From contig CAWHBO010000008.1 of assembly GCA_963827735.1 (NCBI GenBank), positions 1 to 64,000 on the forward strand: 64,000 nt of DNA, given 5' to 3'. The position numbers and the translations under genes are program-made. Below, piece by piece: positions 40,185 through 49,600 of the stretch (positions are counted from its first letter, which is position 1; each line of letters starts with the position of its first letter). The stretch is from CAWHBO01 sp963827735. Its GTDB lineage: Bacteria > Patescibacteriota > Patescibacteriia > Patescibacteriales > UBA12075. The notes below the pieces were generated by a model, which ran no database searches, was not told where the DNA came from, and worked only from the letters and a program-made list of their open reading frames with translations.

Positions 40185-41993
40185 TTACTGAGGAATCTGC
40201 GTATTCGTAATCGTGCAGGTGATGTTTGTCGCCAAATCAAGTGTAATCGTTCCACCTAAAACTAAAGGACAATTCGCCGGACCGCTTATACTGTCAAACG
40301 AATAGCCTGATGCGAATGTGGTTTCGTTGATGATATATGCTTGATTGGCATTCATTGGATAGGTGGCGCCTGAAGTAACCACGCCGCCATCAATGGTTGG
40401 TTTTGCTGAATTGGCAGGAGTTACAACCAATCTAAGACTGGGAGCAACATCGTCGTTGGTGAGCGTGCATGAAACGGTATTATTCGCTGTTATGACGACA
40501 TTACCAAATGCATCACAAGGAGCGGCGTATGTGGCTGCATATCCGATTATTCCTTCTTCGCCGAAATTATGGGTGCCAGGCAACAAGTAAACGGTTTGAC
40601 CGTCAGAAACAGTGGAATCGTCAACATTAAGAACAACACCGCCGATTTCTAAGGTACCACCATTATTATTGACGATCGTTTTGTGGACAGTCAATGCGCC
40701 CTGACTCTGGCAACTGTTACTGCAGTAATCTTGGTTTGAAGTGTTGCCGTCATCGCATTGTTCCGAACCATTTATAATCATGTCACCACAATATCCTCCA
40801 TGAAAAGTTATAGGCTGACAGGTACCGACTTCACAAAATGTGCATGAACCACCGTATTCAGGTGTGCATGTAATATTGTTTTCAGTACCGTTATCGCAAG
40901 TCTCGCCTGACTCAATCACGCCATTGCCGCAGACAATCGCAGTTTGCCCTGTACAATTAGCATTACAATGGTTAGGCGTACCATTAAGAACCGAGCCTTC
41001 ATCACAAACCTCGGAATCTCCTGGCAGTCCGTCACCACAATATAGTGTGGTTTGGCATTCACTCCACTGACAACCAACACAAGATTGTGTACCTGCATAT
41101 CCGCCTTCTGCAGAGCAAGCTTGAGTCATGGCGCCTTCACAAACTTCCGGTGAGGTTACAATTCCATCGCCGCAAGTAAGCTGGACCGGATTGCAAACAA
41201 AACTTTCATTGTGCCTGGCTTGTATCGCCTTAAAAACAAGATTGCCGGTCACACCGTCGGTCTGAGCAATGTTATCAAGTTCATATGGAACAGACCATTC
41301 AACACCGACACATGAATCAACAATCGGCTGTCCGCCGGTTGATGCGTCAGCGATTGCATACTTCAGGTTTGTGGCATTGATGCCTTGCTGAACATAAGTT
41401 TCATCTGTATCTTTTTTGTTGTTGCAGGCATGCCCCTTAATTGCTCCATTATCCATCCAGAAGTTGAACTTAAGGCTGGCAAAAAGTTCGCCTTGATCCG
41501 GAGTTGAATCATTGCAGGTTTCATTTCCCGCGCCGTAAGCGGCAATTTCCGCTTTCAACTCCGGTTCATTGCAACCGTTGTCCTTTTGCGTGACATCGGT
41601 AACTTCTGCGCAAATCCAAGCCGGATTTGAATCAACGTGCAGGCTGATGGTGCTTTCGCCATTATCCCCTGGCTTGATATCAGCAAAATTGAAAATCGGA
41701 TTGCCGTCCATGTCTTTTGCCAACCAAGAACAATCGCAGGTTTTTCCGATCAATTCCGGATAAGTTGATGAATCCTCTGACTCTTCCACCCAAACAGCTG
41801 GCGCTGTACCTTGCAATGCGCAAATCATCCCGTCAAAATGACAAGTGTTGTCAATTTTCAAGTCAATCGCGCCCGCTGTAAAAATGTTGCCGGCCGAAGT
41901 TTCGGTATCGCTTAAGTAGGCAACAGTTCCGCTGACAACAATGGCCGCCACCGCCAGAATTATGCTTAAACTAATTAAGATTTTTTTGTTCAT
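40185..41993 (-). CDS. TasA/camelysin-like protein with Cys-rich (CGNGx...CDDGN) repeats
   Basis: 602 residues. The SipW-type signal region is MNKKILISLSIILAVAAIVV followed by GTVAYLSDTETSAGNIFTAGAIDLKID. The TasA-like beta domain (~40-265) includes FNFADIKPGDNGESTISLHVD and NPAWICAEVTD. Then come several Cys-rich repeats (~275-430) such as CGDGIVTSPEVCEG, CGNGVIESGETCDNG and CGDMIINGSEQCDDGNTSNQDYC. Two Ig-like or SpaA-like domains (~435-600) close it, with LTVHKTIVNNNGGTLEIGG and VVTPANSAKPTIDGG. Probably a secreted fibre subunit or fibre-associated adhesin (inference). Transcription order is after the shorter paralogue at 42,064. Confidence 0.85.
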   Translation of the reverse strand: MNKKILISLSIILAVAAIVVSGTVAYLSDTETSAGNIFTAGAIDLKIDNTCHFDGMICALQGTAPAVWVEESEDSSTYPELIGKTCDCSWLAKDMDGNPIFNFADIKPGDNGESTISLHVDSNPAWICAEVTDVTQKDNGCNEPELKAEIAAYGAGNETCNDSTPDQGELFASLKFNFWMDNGAIKGHACNNKKDTDETYVQQGINATNLKYAIADASTGGQPIVDSCVGVEWSVPYELDNIAQTDGVTGNLVFKAIQARHNESFVCNPVQLTCGDGIVTSPEVCEGAMTQACSAEGGYAGTQSCVGCQWSECQTTLYCGDGLPGDSEVCDEGSVLNGTPNHCNANCTGQTAIVCGNGVIESGETCDNGTENNITCTPEYGGSCTFCEVGTCQPITFHGGYCGDMIINGSEQCDDGNTSNQDYCSNSCQSQGALTVHKTIVNNNGGTLEIGGVVLNVDDSTVSDGQTVYLLPGTHNFGEEGIIGYAATYAAPCDAFGNVVITANNTVSCTLTNDDVAPSLRLVVTPANSAKPTIDGGVVTSGATYPMNANQAYIINETTFASGYSFDSISGPANCPLVLGGTITLDLATNITCTITNTQIPQ

Positions 41994-42013
41994 ATTTTTT
42001 GGGTCTTTCTAGT

Positions 42014-42041
42014 TAAAGTGTTTATCGACCTTTAACCATTT
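42014..42041 (-). other. Hairpin between the two TasA-like genes
   Basis: GTTAAAG and CTTTAAC arms with an 11-base loop lie in the 70-base gap; they may modulate expression of the downstream paralogue. Confidence 0.35.
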
Positions 42042-42063
42042 CATTCCTAAAATTTTCTCTTAA

Positions 42064-42918
42064 TTAGTCTATAACTTGGGGTTTATAGGTATCTTCACAT
42101 CTGAAAGCAGTATTGTTTCTTGACTGAACGACATAAAATGACAAATCAGCAATCAGTTTATCGGATTGAGCGGCATTGTTAACCGGACCTCCGTCGCAAG
42201 TGATAGCAGCGCTTATCGGATCAATTGTCATGTTACCAAAACACCATGCCATGCCGACATAATATGTTTGTGCGCCAGTAAGAGCGCCTGAGTTAGAATT
42301 TGTAAAAAAATTCTGGTAACTGTCTGCCAATGTAAGGTTTAACATATCTCCACCGTTTAACAACGTCGCAAGCTTGCTTCCATTCAAGAAAAACATTTTG
42401 TCGTATTCGCCGTTTTCCATTTCCAACACATTGTCGCCATCATCCGGCCACCAAGCTAAAGATAGATTTTCGGCAATTTCGCCATTAAACGGAGCTACGT
42501 CTGTACCACATGTTGCATCATCTGCCATTTCCGGTTCCGTGCAAGTCATATCTGCGTCACTTTGCAATTTTATAGCTGCACAACCCCAAGCATTGTTGTT
42601 ATCTACGTGCAGACTGATGGTGTTTTCACCAAAATCTCCCGGTTTTATGTCTGAGAAATCAAAAAACTTTTCGCCTGCAATATCAATGCCTCCCAAGGGA
42701 TTTACATCGCTTTTCTGCCCCCAATTGCCAACACAATTTTGATTTGTTACAACTCCGTTGTAAGAACATTGACTGTCAACTTTTAAATCAATCGCCCCGG
42801 CCGTAAAAGTGTTTCCGCTTGAAGTTTCGGTGTCGCTAAAGAAGGCACCGGTGTAGCTGATAACGGCCGCGCCGATCGCAACCACCATCACCAGCGACAA
42901 AATAATAGATTTTTTCAT
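42064..42918 (-). CDS. TasA/camelysin-like secreted protein
   Basis: 284 residues from ATG 42918. Signal region MKKSIILSLVMVVAIGAAV then ISYTGAFFSDTETSSGNTFTAG and AIDLKVDSQCSYNG, closely matching the paralogue at 40,185. The body contains FFDFSDIKPGDFGENTISLHVD, NAWGCAAIKLQSD, DDGDNVLEMENGEYDKMFFLNG, YYVGMAWCFGN and SDKLIADLSFYVVQSRN. This is the M73/camelysin-TasA architecture, where the conserved SDTETS-FTAG segment follows the SipW cleavage region. TTG 43029 with AGGAGG upstream would add 37 residues, but that stretch is a hairpin-forming leader, so ATG 42918 is preferred. First gene of the SipW cluster; likely the major fibre protein (inference). Confidence 0.87.
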   Translation of the reverse strand: MKKSIILSLVMVVAIGAAVISYTGAFFSDTETSSGNTFTAGAIDLKVDSQCSYNGVVTNQNCVGNWGQKSDVNPLGGIDIAGEKFFDFSDIKPGDFGENTISLHVDNNNAWGCAAIKLQSDADMTCTEPEMADDATCGTDVAPFNGEIAENLSLAWWPDDGDNVLEMENGEYDKMFFLNGSKLATLLNGGDMLNLTLADSYQNFFTNSNSGALTGAQTYYVGMAWCFGNMTIDPISAAITCDGGPVNNAAQSDKLIADLSFYVVQSRNNTAFRCEDTYKPQVID

Positions 42919-42931
42919 AAATTTGTTTAAG

Positions 42932-42990
42932 ATTATTTCCGCTTTAAAAATGATTTTTTTAAAAACATCATTTGATAAAGCGGGAATAAT
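42932..42990. repeat. Inverted repeat just upstream of the TasA-like start
   Basis: ATTATTTCCGCTTTAAAAATGAT is complementary, with small mismatches, to ATCATTTGATAAAGCGGGAATAAT. In RNA it would form a long hairpin 14 bases before the start codon and could limit ribosome access. Confidence 0.6.
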
Positions 42991-43169
42991 GCGTTCGCGC
43001 CGAAAAGCATTTTTAAACTCTTGGAACAAAAAATTCGACCTTTCCTCCTTGAAAGCTCCATTTTTAAAAATACAATTCAGCTTTTTTTATTAATATTAAT
43101 ATATAAACTAATAGTTTTAAAATATTCGCATGTCCCCATTCGTAGAGGGGGTCGCCCAAAGGGCGAAAA

Positions 43170-43293
43170 CAAAAAAATACCTCGCGCTAAAGCGCCAGGT
43201 TTTGATAACCATCATGTTTTGATCTGCAAAGGATAAAATCAAAGCTCCGCATAAACAAAAATTAAGCTTGGAGCATTTGGGGATGAGGTTATG
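43170..43293 (-). ncRNA. Structured leader or small RNA with its own terminator
   Basis: About 124 bases between the predicted start site (~43,293) and an intrinsic terminator. The terminator has stem ACCT-C-GCGC / GCGC-C-AGGT (43179-43200) followed by U7 (43171-43177 on plus as A7). Upstream of it, GCTCC and GGAGC arms can pair around 43,240-43,280. Past the terminator a second stem TCGCCC/GGGCGA (43151-43165) could take part in readthrough control. No ORF. It may be an attenuator for the TasA-like operon or a stand-alone RNA; no known RNA family is recognised. Confidence 0.4.
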
Positions 43294-43299
43294 AACTTA

Positions 43300-43328
43300 A
43301 AGATACCAAAGCGCCAAAGAGATGTCAA
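43300..43328 (-). promoter_or_regulatory. Consensus promoter of the leader/TasA-like operon
   Basis: On the minus strand: TTGACA (43328-43323), exactly 17 bases, then TATCTT (43305-43300). The only near-perfect -35/-10 pair noted in the AT-rich half. Confidence 0.6.
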
Positions 43329-43515
43329 CAAATTTTTATTTATCTTAAAAAAATCTTGATATATATTTTATCTTTTTTATTTTATGCTTATCTTAAATAT
43401 CAAAAGTACGCTTTTTGTAAAATTTCTTTAAATTTTTTTCTTCTTCGCTCATCTCGCTGGACAAGCAACGAAAAAAATAATTGAAAAAATTTTTTTAACA
43501 ATTTTTTTTATGAAA

Positions 43516-43544
43516 TTATCCACAAGCTGACGAAGTTATGCACA
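43516..43544 (+). other. Two DnaA-box sequences in AT-rich intergenic DNA
   Basis: TTATCCACA (43516-43524) is the perfect DnaA box, and TTATGCACA (43536-43544) fits TTATNCACA. They have the same orientation, 20 bases apart, next to a ~180-base stretch made almost only of A and T. No dnaA or dnaN gene is near and all genes around run one way, so an origin is only a possibility. Confidence 0.35.
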
Positions 43545-43549
43545 ACAAA

Positions 43550-43580
43550 AAAAGCGCCCCGTACAAAACGGAGCGCTTTT
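43550..43580. terminator. Intrinsic terminator of the giant surface-protein gene
   Basis: AAAAGCGC-C-CCGT, loop ACAAA, ACGG-A-GCGCTTTT. A-rich on one side and T-rich on the other, so it can work in both directions. It lies 24 bases past the giant gene's stop. Confidence 0.85.
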
Positions 43581-43604
43581 ATCATAAGAAGGGGTTAACT
43601 TTTT

Positions 43605-46600
43605 TTATCGCTTGGCGCCGGAATAAGCAATCGCTCTCACGGTATCCCAATCATTTGCTGACAAAGGTCCCTGATGGAAAATTGCTTTAAAGCTTTTTAT
43701 GGCAGCCGCTTCATTCGTCATGTTTCTGCTTGCGGATCTGAGTCCATATGCGATGATGCTGACTGCGGCGTTATCATTGGTGTTGGCCATGACTGCATCT
43801 CTCTTATATACCTGCTTGAACTTAAGCATAGCCGCGGCTTCCGCGGTCGCGCTTTTTTCCGCCGGCCAGCGTCCGTTACCGATCTTGATGGTGTCCTGCC
43901 AATCAGTCAGTTTTTCCGGCAAACGTCCATAAGCTGATAAGTATGAGCTGACAACGCCCGCTCGTTCCCCTGCTCCCAATTTCTTGGTGGTCGGGGTGCC
44001 GGTCTGAATGAAGAAGCTCAAGGAATATTTCTGATTATCAGTCAAAACGCCTTTATAACTTTTTATGACCTTGTTGTAGATGACTTCAATGCTGGCATCC
44101 ATTTTTGTCATTGCTGTTTGGCCAAAAACAATCTGAGCTTCGCTTAAGCTGATAGCATTGGTAAGCTCTCCGGTCAAACCGTACAAAGTGCTGTAACCTG
44201 AGTAATCGGCATATTCAACGCCCAAAACTTTTACCGGTTCAGCTGTTACCGCTGGTACGGTTGTAGTCGCGACAGTTGAAGTGGCAACCGTGGTGGTTGC
44301 GACCTTGGTTACGACTCTGGGAGATGAACCGCCTCCTCCGCCGCCGGAAGATGCGACTTTGGCAGTTGTGACAGTGACTTCATTGCCAATCGTTTCTGGG
44401 GAGCCATGAGAAACCGGACGGAAGAAGTATGTGGTGTTGGAGGTCAATCCGCTGATGGTAACCGAATGATTCGTTACCAAGTTGGCGTTTTCAACTGTAG
44501 ATTTTGAATAACCATAGTTGGCCGGTCCAACTTCAGTGCTGGATGCTGTCGTATGCGAGACGGTATCATAAAGCACTCTGCTGGATGCCGGGTGGCTGGT
44601 GGTCCAAGTGATGGTTACGCTGTCGGTTGAAGCTGAGCTGTTCTGCTCGGCAGACAATCCTAATGCTGACACAATTACCGTCCTGGAAACTTGATTAGCT
44701 TCATTGCCGGCGGCGTCGGATACGTCATAATTATATTGGTAGGTTCCGGCTATGGATGTATCAAGATTGGTTGAAGTTGCTAATCTTGACGTGATATCAC
44801 TGTCGTAATTATCAGACGATGTTGCGCCAAGGTCAGTGTAGGTTGCGCCGACTGCGACGTAAACCGTGGAACTGCCGATAAGAGAGATCACTGGATATAT
44901 TTTATCAATATTGTTTACTGTCGCTTCTGTTGAGCCGGTGTTTCCGGCCGCATCAACAAATTCAAATGTGAAATTTCCATTCTCAGTAAATACATATTCC
45001 AAAGCTCCGCCATTATTGGTAATTGTAACTGGCTTGCTTGGGATCAGAGTCGCGATAACATTGTGATTCGTTATAACGGTTATATCATACGATACTGTCG
45101 CTGTCGGAACAGTTTTATCAATATTCGTCACAACAGCTTCGGCAGAGCCTGTGTTACCAGCAGTATCCACGAATTCAAAAGTAAATGTTCCATTATCTGT
45201 AAAAGTATAACTTAGGGAACCATCATTATTCGTAACGATCACATCTTCGCTTGGATTTAACGTGGCAGTGACTGAACCGTTGGTTGGAGCTGACGGATTA
45301 TATCCGATTTCCGCTGTCGGGGTTACTTTGTCAATGTTGGAAACTATAGCCTCTGCTGAACCGGTGTTGCCGGCATCATCCACGAATTCAAATGTAAAGC
45401 TGCCGTTTGTGTCAAATGTATAACTGAATGATCCATCGTTGTTCGTAACAATTACGTCTTCGCTTGGATCAAGGGTGGCTGTAACTGAGCCGTTGGTCGG
45501 AGCTGTCGTGCTGTATGTGATGATGCCTCCTGGCAAGGATTTATCAATATTATTTACGGTTGCTTCCACTGAGCCTGTGTTACCGGCAGCATCTTTGAAT
45601 TCAAACATAAAAGTTCCATTGTCATCAAAAGTATATATGAACGAACCGCCGTTGTTTGTCACGATCACGGATTCACTTGGATCAAGAGTGGCGATGACAG
45701 AACCGTTAGTCATTATTGTCGGATTATATCCAATGGTGGCCACCGGCGCGATCTTATCGATATTTGATACCGTCGCGACTGCGCTTCCGGAATTGCCTGA
45801 AACATCAATGAATTCAAATGTGAAACTGCCATTATCGTCAAATGTGTAGCTGAATAAACCGTCATTGTTGGTTACTGTCACGTCTTCATTCGGGTTGATG
45901 GTAGCAACAACAGGACCATTGGTCGGAGCTGTTTGGTCAAATGATATGGTTGCTGTCGGTCCAAGAGTGTCAACGACTGTAACGCTCCTTGAAATCGGCT
46001 CAGCCTCATTGCCGGCTTTATCCGTTGCCGTATAAATAACGGTATAAACCCCGACAATTGAAGTATCAACAACACCTGAAGGTGTTGCATCAAAAGACCC
46101 GTCAGTATTATCATTTGCTGTCGCTCCCAATTCTATATATGCCGTTCCTCTTTCCACGTCCGGAGTGCTTCCGTTCAAGGTGATGACCGGAGCAATCCTG
46201 TCACCTGCCACAATCAATATATATGTAACCGTGGCTTCATTACCGGTCAAGTCTTTGATTTTGCCAGAAACCGTATATGTACCCAAAGGATAATTTCCCG
46301 GAATGGCCATATCAGAATCTGGAGCGTTAAAGTAATGCCGAGCGCCGTCTACCAATTTAACGGTTGATCCATTGATATATACAAACGGATTGATTCCGTC
46401 AACAGCCTCGTTTAAATATGTTAAGAAAGGCTCTCCTGTCCGTGCGGCATAATACGCCTTCAAATCATCCGCGCTAACTGTTGAATTTATAAGCGTTAAT
46501 CCGAAATATTCATCGGACAATGACTCACTTGCAACAGTTCCTGATTTAAACTGCACCAGATATTCCTTATCGGAAACATTATTTGTTTCCAAAATATAGC

Positions 46601-49600
46601 CAGCAGATAAATCACCGGACATGTCAACGCCATCGGCTGCTACACCAGCAATTAAAATGGCCGGAGCGGTTGTATCAACAACGTTCACAGTACGGATGAC
46701 TTGGGTAGCGACGTTGCCACTGGAATCGGTAGCGTCATAAGCAATGCTATAAGAACCTACTGTTTCGGTATCAACCATCCCGCTTGGGAAAGCTGAGAAA
46801 TTGGCATCGTTGTTATCGCTGACTGTCGCGCCTTGTTCCGTATAAGTCCCATGAAGCTCAACAGTAACTGTATCATTTCCATTCAAAGTTATAACCGGAG
46901 CGGTCGTATCAACAACAGATACCGTAAAAACGGTTGCCACTGCCAGGTTGCCGCTTGCATCAGCGGCGTTGCAGGTTACAGTTGTGTCACCGAAAGCAAA
47001 GATTGAACCGGAAACCGGGGAGCAATTTACTGTAACGGCTCCATCATGATCGTCGGTAGCGGTTGGTAATGTATATTCAACTGCCGTGCCGGCAGGAGAA
47101 ACAGCTTCAGATATAATATTTTCATGAACAGAAATCACCGGTGCGGTTATATCTTTGTCGCTGATCGTGATCGTGCATTCCGCAATCGCATCGCCGATTG
47201 CCAACGAACCTGAGCATCCGCTGGATAAGCTGGCTGTATAATTGTCGGGAAGAGCTGTCAAAATTCCAGCCGCATAGGCTCCGGAATCAAAATTATAAAT
47301 CACTCCGGCTTCACTGCCCATGTTCGCTGCCGGTATAGGATTCTTGGCTGTCACTCCGATGTTAAAATCAGAAGGGATGGCAGTTCCACCGAAATTATTT
47401 ACAACAGTCGTAATCACGTTCAATGTGGGGGTTCGCATCAATTCAATGCCCTCGCTCACTGTCTTAACCGGTACGCTCTTAGCTCCGATATAGTTTATGA
47501 TTGTCTTCAGATTCGCAGGCGTTGTACTATACGGCAAACCGTCCTGGTTGTTTGTGATATCATGGAATGCCAAAATTAACCAAGTTCTGTCCGCCTTTGC
47601 TTTGTCTATCCACGATTCAATGGTGGCTAAACTGGTATCAGCGTTCACGGATTCTGAGAATAAGGCGAATTTGTTGTCTCTCTTGCCATTGAAGCCTGGC
47701 ACCACGCTTCTTCCAGACGTATAGCCGCTGTTCATGACCGCATCTTGGATATTTCCGTTGAAAGCGCCGTATGGGTAATCAAAAGATTTAACTGTTGTAA
47801 TTCCGTTATCCAACAGATCCTGGCGTCCGCCGCTGATTTCTGTCGTCGCTTCATCAATCGGCAAAGAAGTCAGATCGCGATGACTTTGAGTGTGTCCTCC
47901 GATCTCATGCCCATCGGCTTGCAAGTCTTTAACCTGGTCAGCTGTCATATAGTCCATGATGCCCATTGTGGCATCATCAACAGTCAATGTTCCGATGCCT
48001 TGCAAACGGTTTACAACCGTGATCGTTTTGGCGTCAGAGGGAATATAAAAATAGGTCCGTACCTCATCCCAAACATCGCCGGTTGAAGCCAGCTTGATTG
48101 AAGAATCAACGGTATTGCCTTCTGCATCGGTAGCGTCAACCTGCGCGATCGTTCCGTCAGCTTTGGTTACCAAAGCCACCAATTCTGAATTTGCGGTGCT
48201 CTTATACCATTCACTGAATGCATAAACATAGTCAGGCATGACTGTGACTGGCGTAAAATACCAAGCGGCATTGCTTCCATTCTGGGTCGCGCTTACCTCA
48301 ACGGCTTTATCGCCATTGTGTCCGGCGACAGGGTAAGCGTATGTTGCGGCCGTACTTCCTGATTTGTTCCAGCCTTCCGGGTTAGTTCCGTTTGCTGTTT
48401 CCAGGGACGGATTGATTATGGAAAATCCTGATGAAAGATGGGTAAGGATATAAAATGTGCCTTTCATGCCTGCGGTATTTAATTTCTCGCGGGCATTATC
48501 ATATTGAGATGTAAATCCGTCATCAAACGTCAAAGAAACGAATCCTTGGCTGAATGGAACCGGTAAGGCAACTTCTGTCAGACTGGCATTGTCTATTGTT
48601 AAAAATCCGGCACTCTGGATGGAATGAAAAACCGTCATATAAGCCGCTCCGTCCGGTACAGAGAAAGTTGCCTGGCTATCCTTCCAATCAGCGGCCGATG
48701 CCGTAACTGAGTACCAGCCTCCAAAAGACAAATGGTTGTGGGCGGCATCAAAATATTCTGCTGTCAGCATCGTTGATGCGTTAGAAATATAATCATCTCT
48801 ATATGTATAGCTATGTCCTGCGATCACCGGAACCTCGTTAAAATACCATTTAGCATCGCCATCAGTATAAGATGATATCGTCATTTTTACAGCGACTCCC
48901 CCGCCGATTCCGTCAACCGGATATGTAAGAACGCGGTCGTTTGTTCCCCATCCCCCCTTGATCCAATTGCTTGGCAAACCGGCACTGGAAATTTCCAACG
49001 AAGGATTCTCAATCAAATTAGGGGCATTCTGTCCGTCTGACAACTGCGCGACATCATTCATGGTGATTGTGCAAGTGACGTTATCACCTTCCATGAGTGA
49101 GCTGACGCAATCAGGTGAAAAAGATGAAGTATAGCTTAAAGTGGCGACTGACACGGAATAATCTTCTTCGGCATTTATCTTTACCGCCGTTCCATCAGAA
49201 CCGCCGGGGAAATTTTCTAAATTTGGATTTGCGCCATTGACATGGACGGTAAAATCTCCCGGAACATTCGTACCGGTATTATCGTTTATAACATTCAAAA
49301 CAACATTGAGCGTGGCAACCGGCTGGACAAAAGTTTCCGTGATGGTGCAGGTTGCGGAAGCCCCAGCCGTCAAACCGGCTGTGCTTGAGCAATCTGCGCT
49401 GTATTCAGCGGTATAATGAGTGATCGTTCCCGCGCTTACATTGTATTCCGCGTCAGGCGTGATCGTTACTGCAGTTCCGGAAACTGAACCGATGAAAGAA
49501 TTCGGGGTCGCGTCTGCTCCGGCGACTGTTACGGCAAAATCAGCGGCAGTTTTTGTACCGCCAATAACATTGACGATCACAGATAATCCGGAAATCGTAA

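Noticed and set aside
42919..43029. 37-residue N-terminal extension of the TasA-like protein from TTG 43029
   Set aside because: A good AGGAGG lies upstream, but the added stretch coincides with a long inverted repeat, and the paralogue starts directly at its signal peptide.
44895..45965. CRISPR-like periodic repeats
   Set aside because: The 210-base period lies fully inside a coding frame with no unique spacers and no cas genes.
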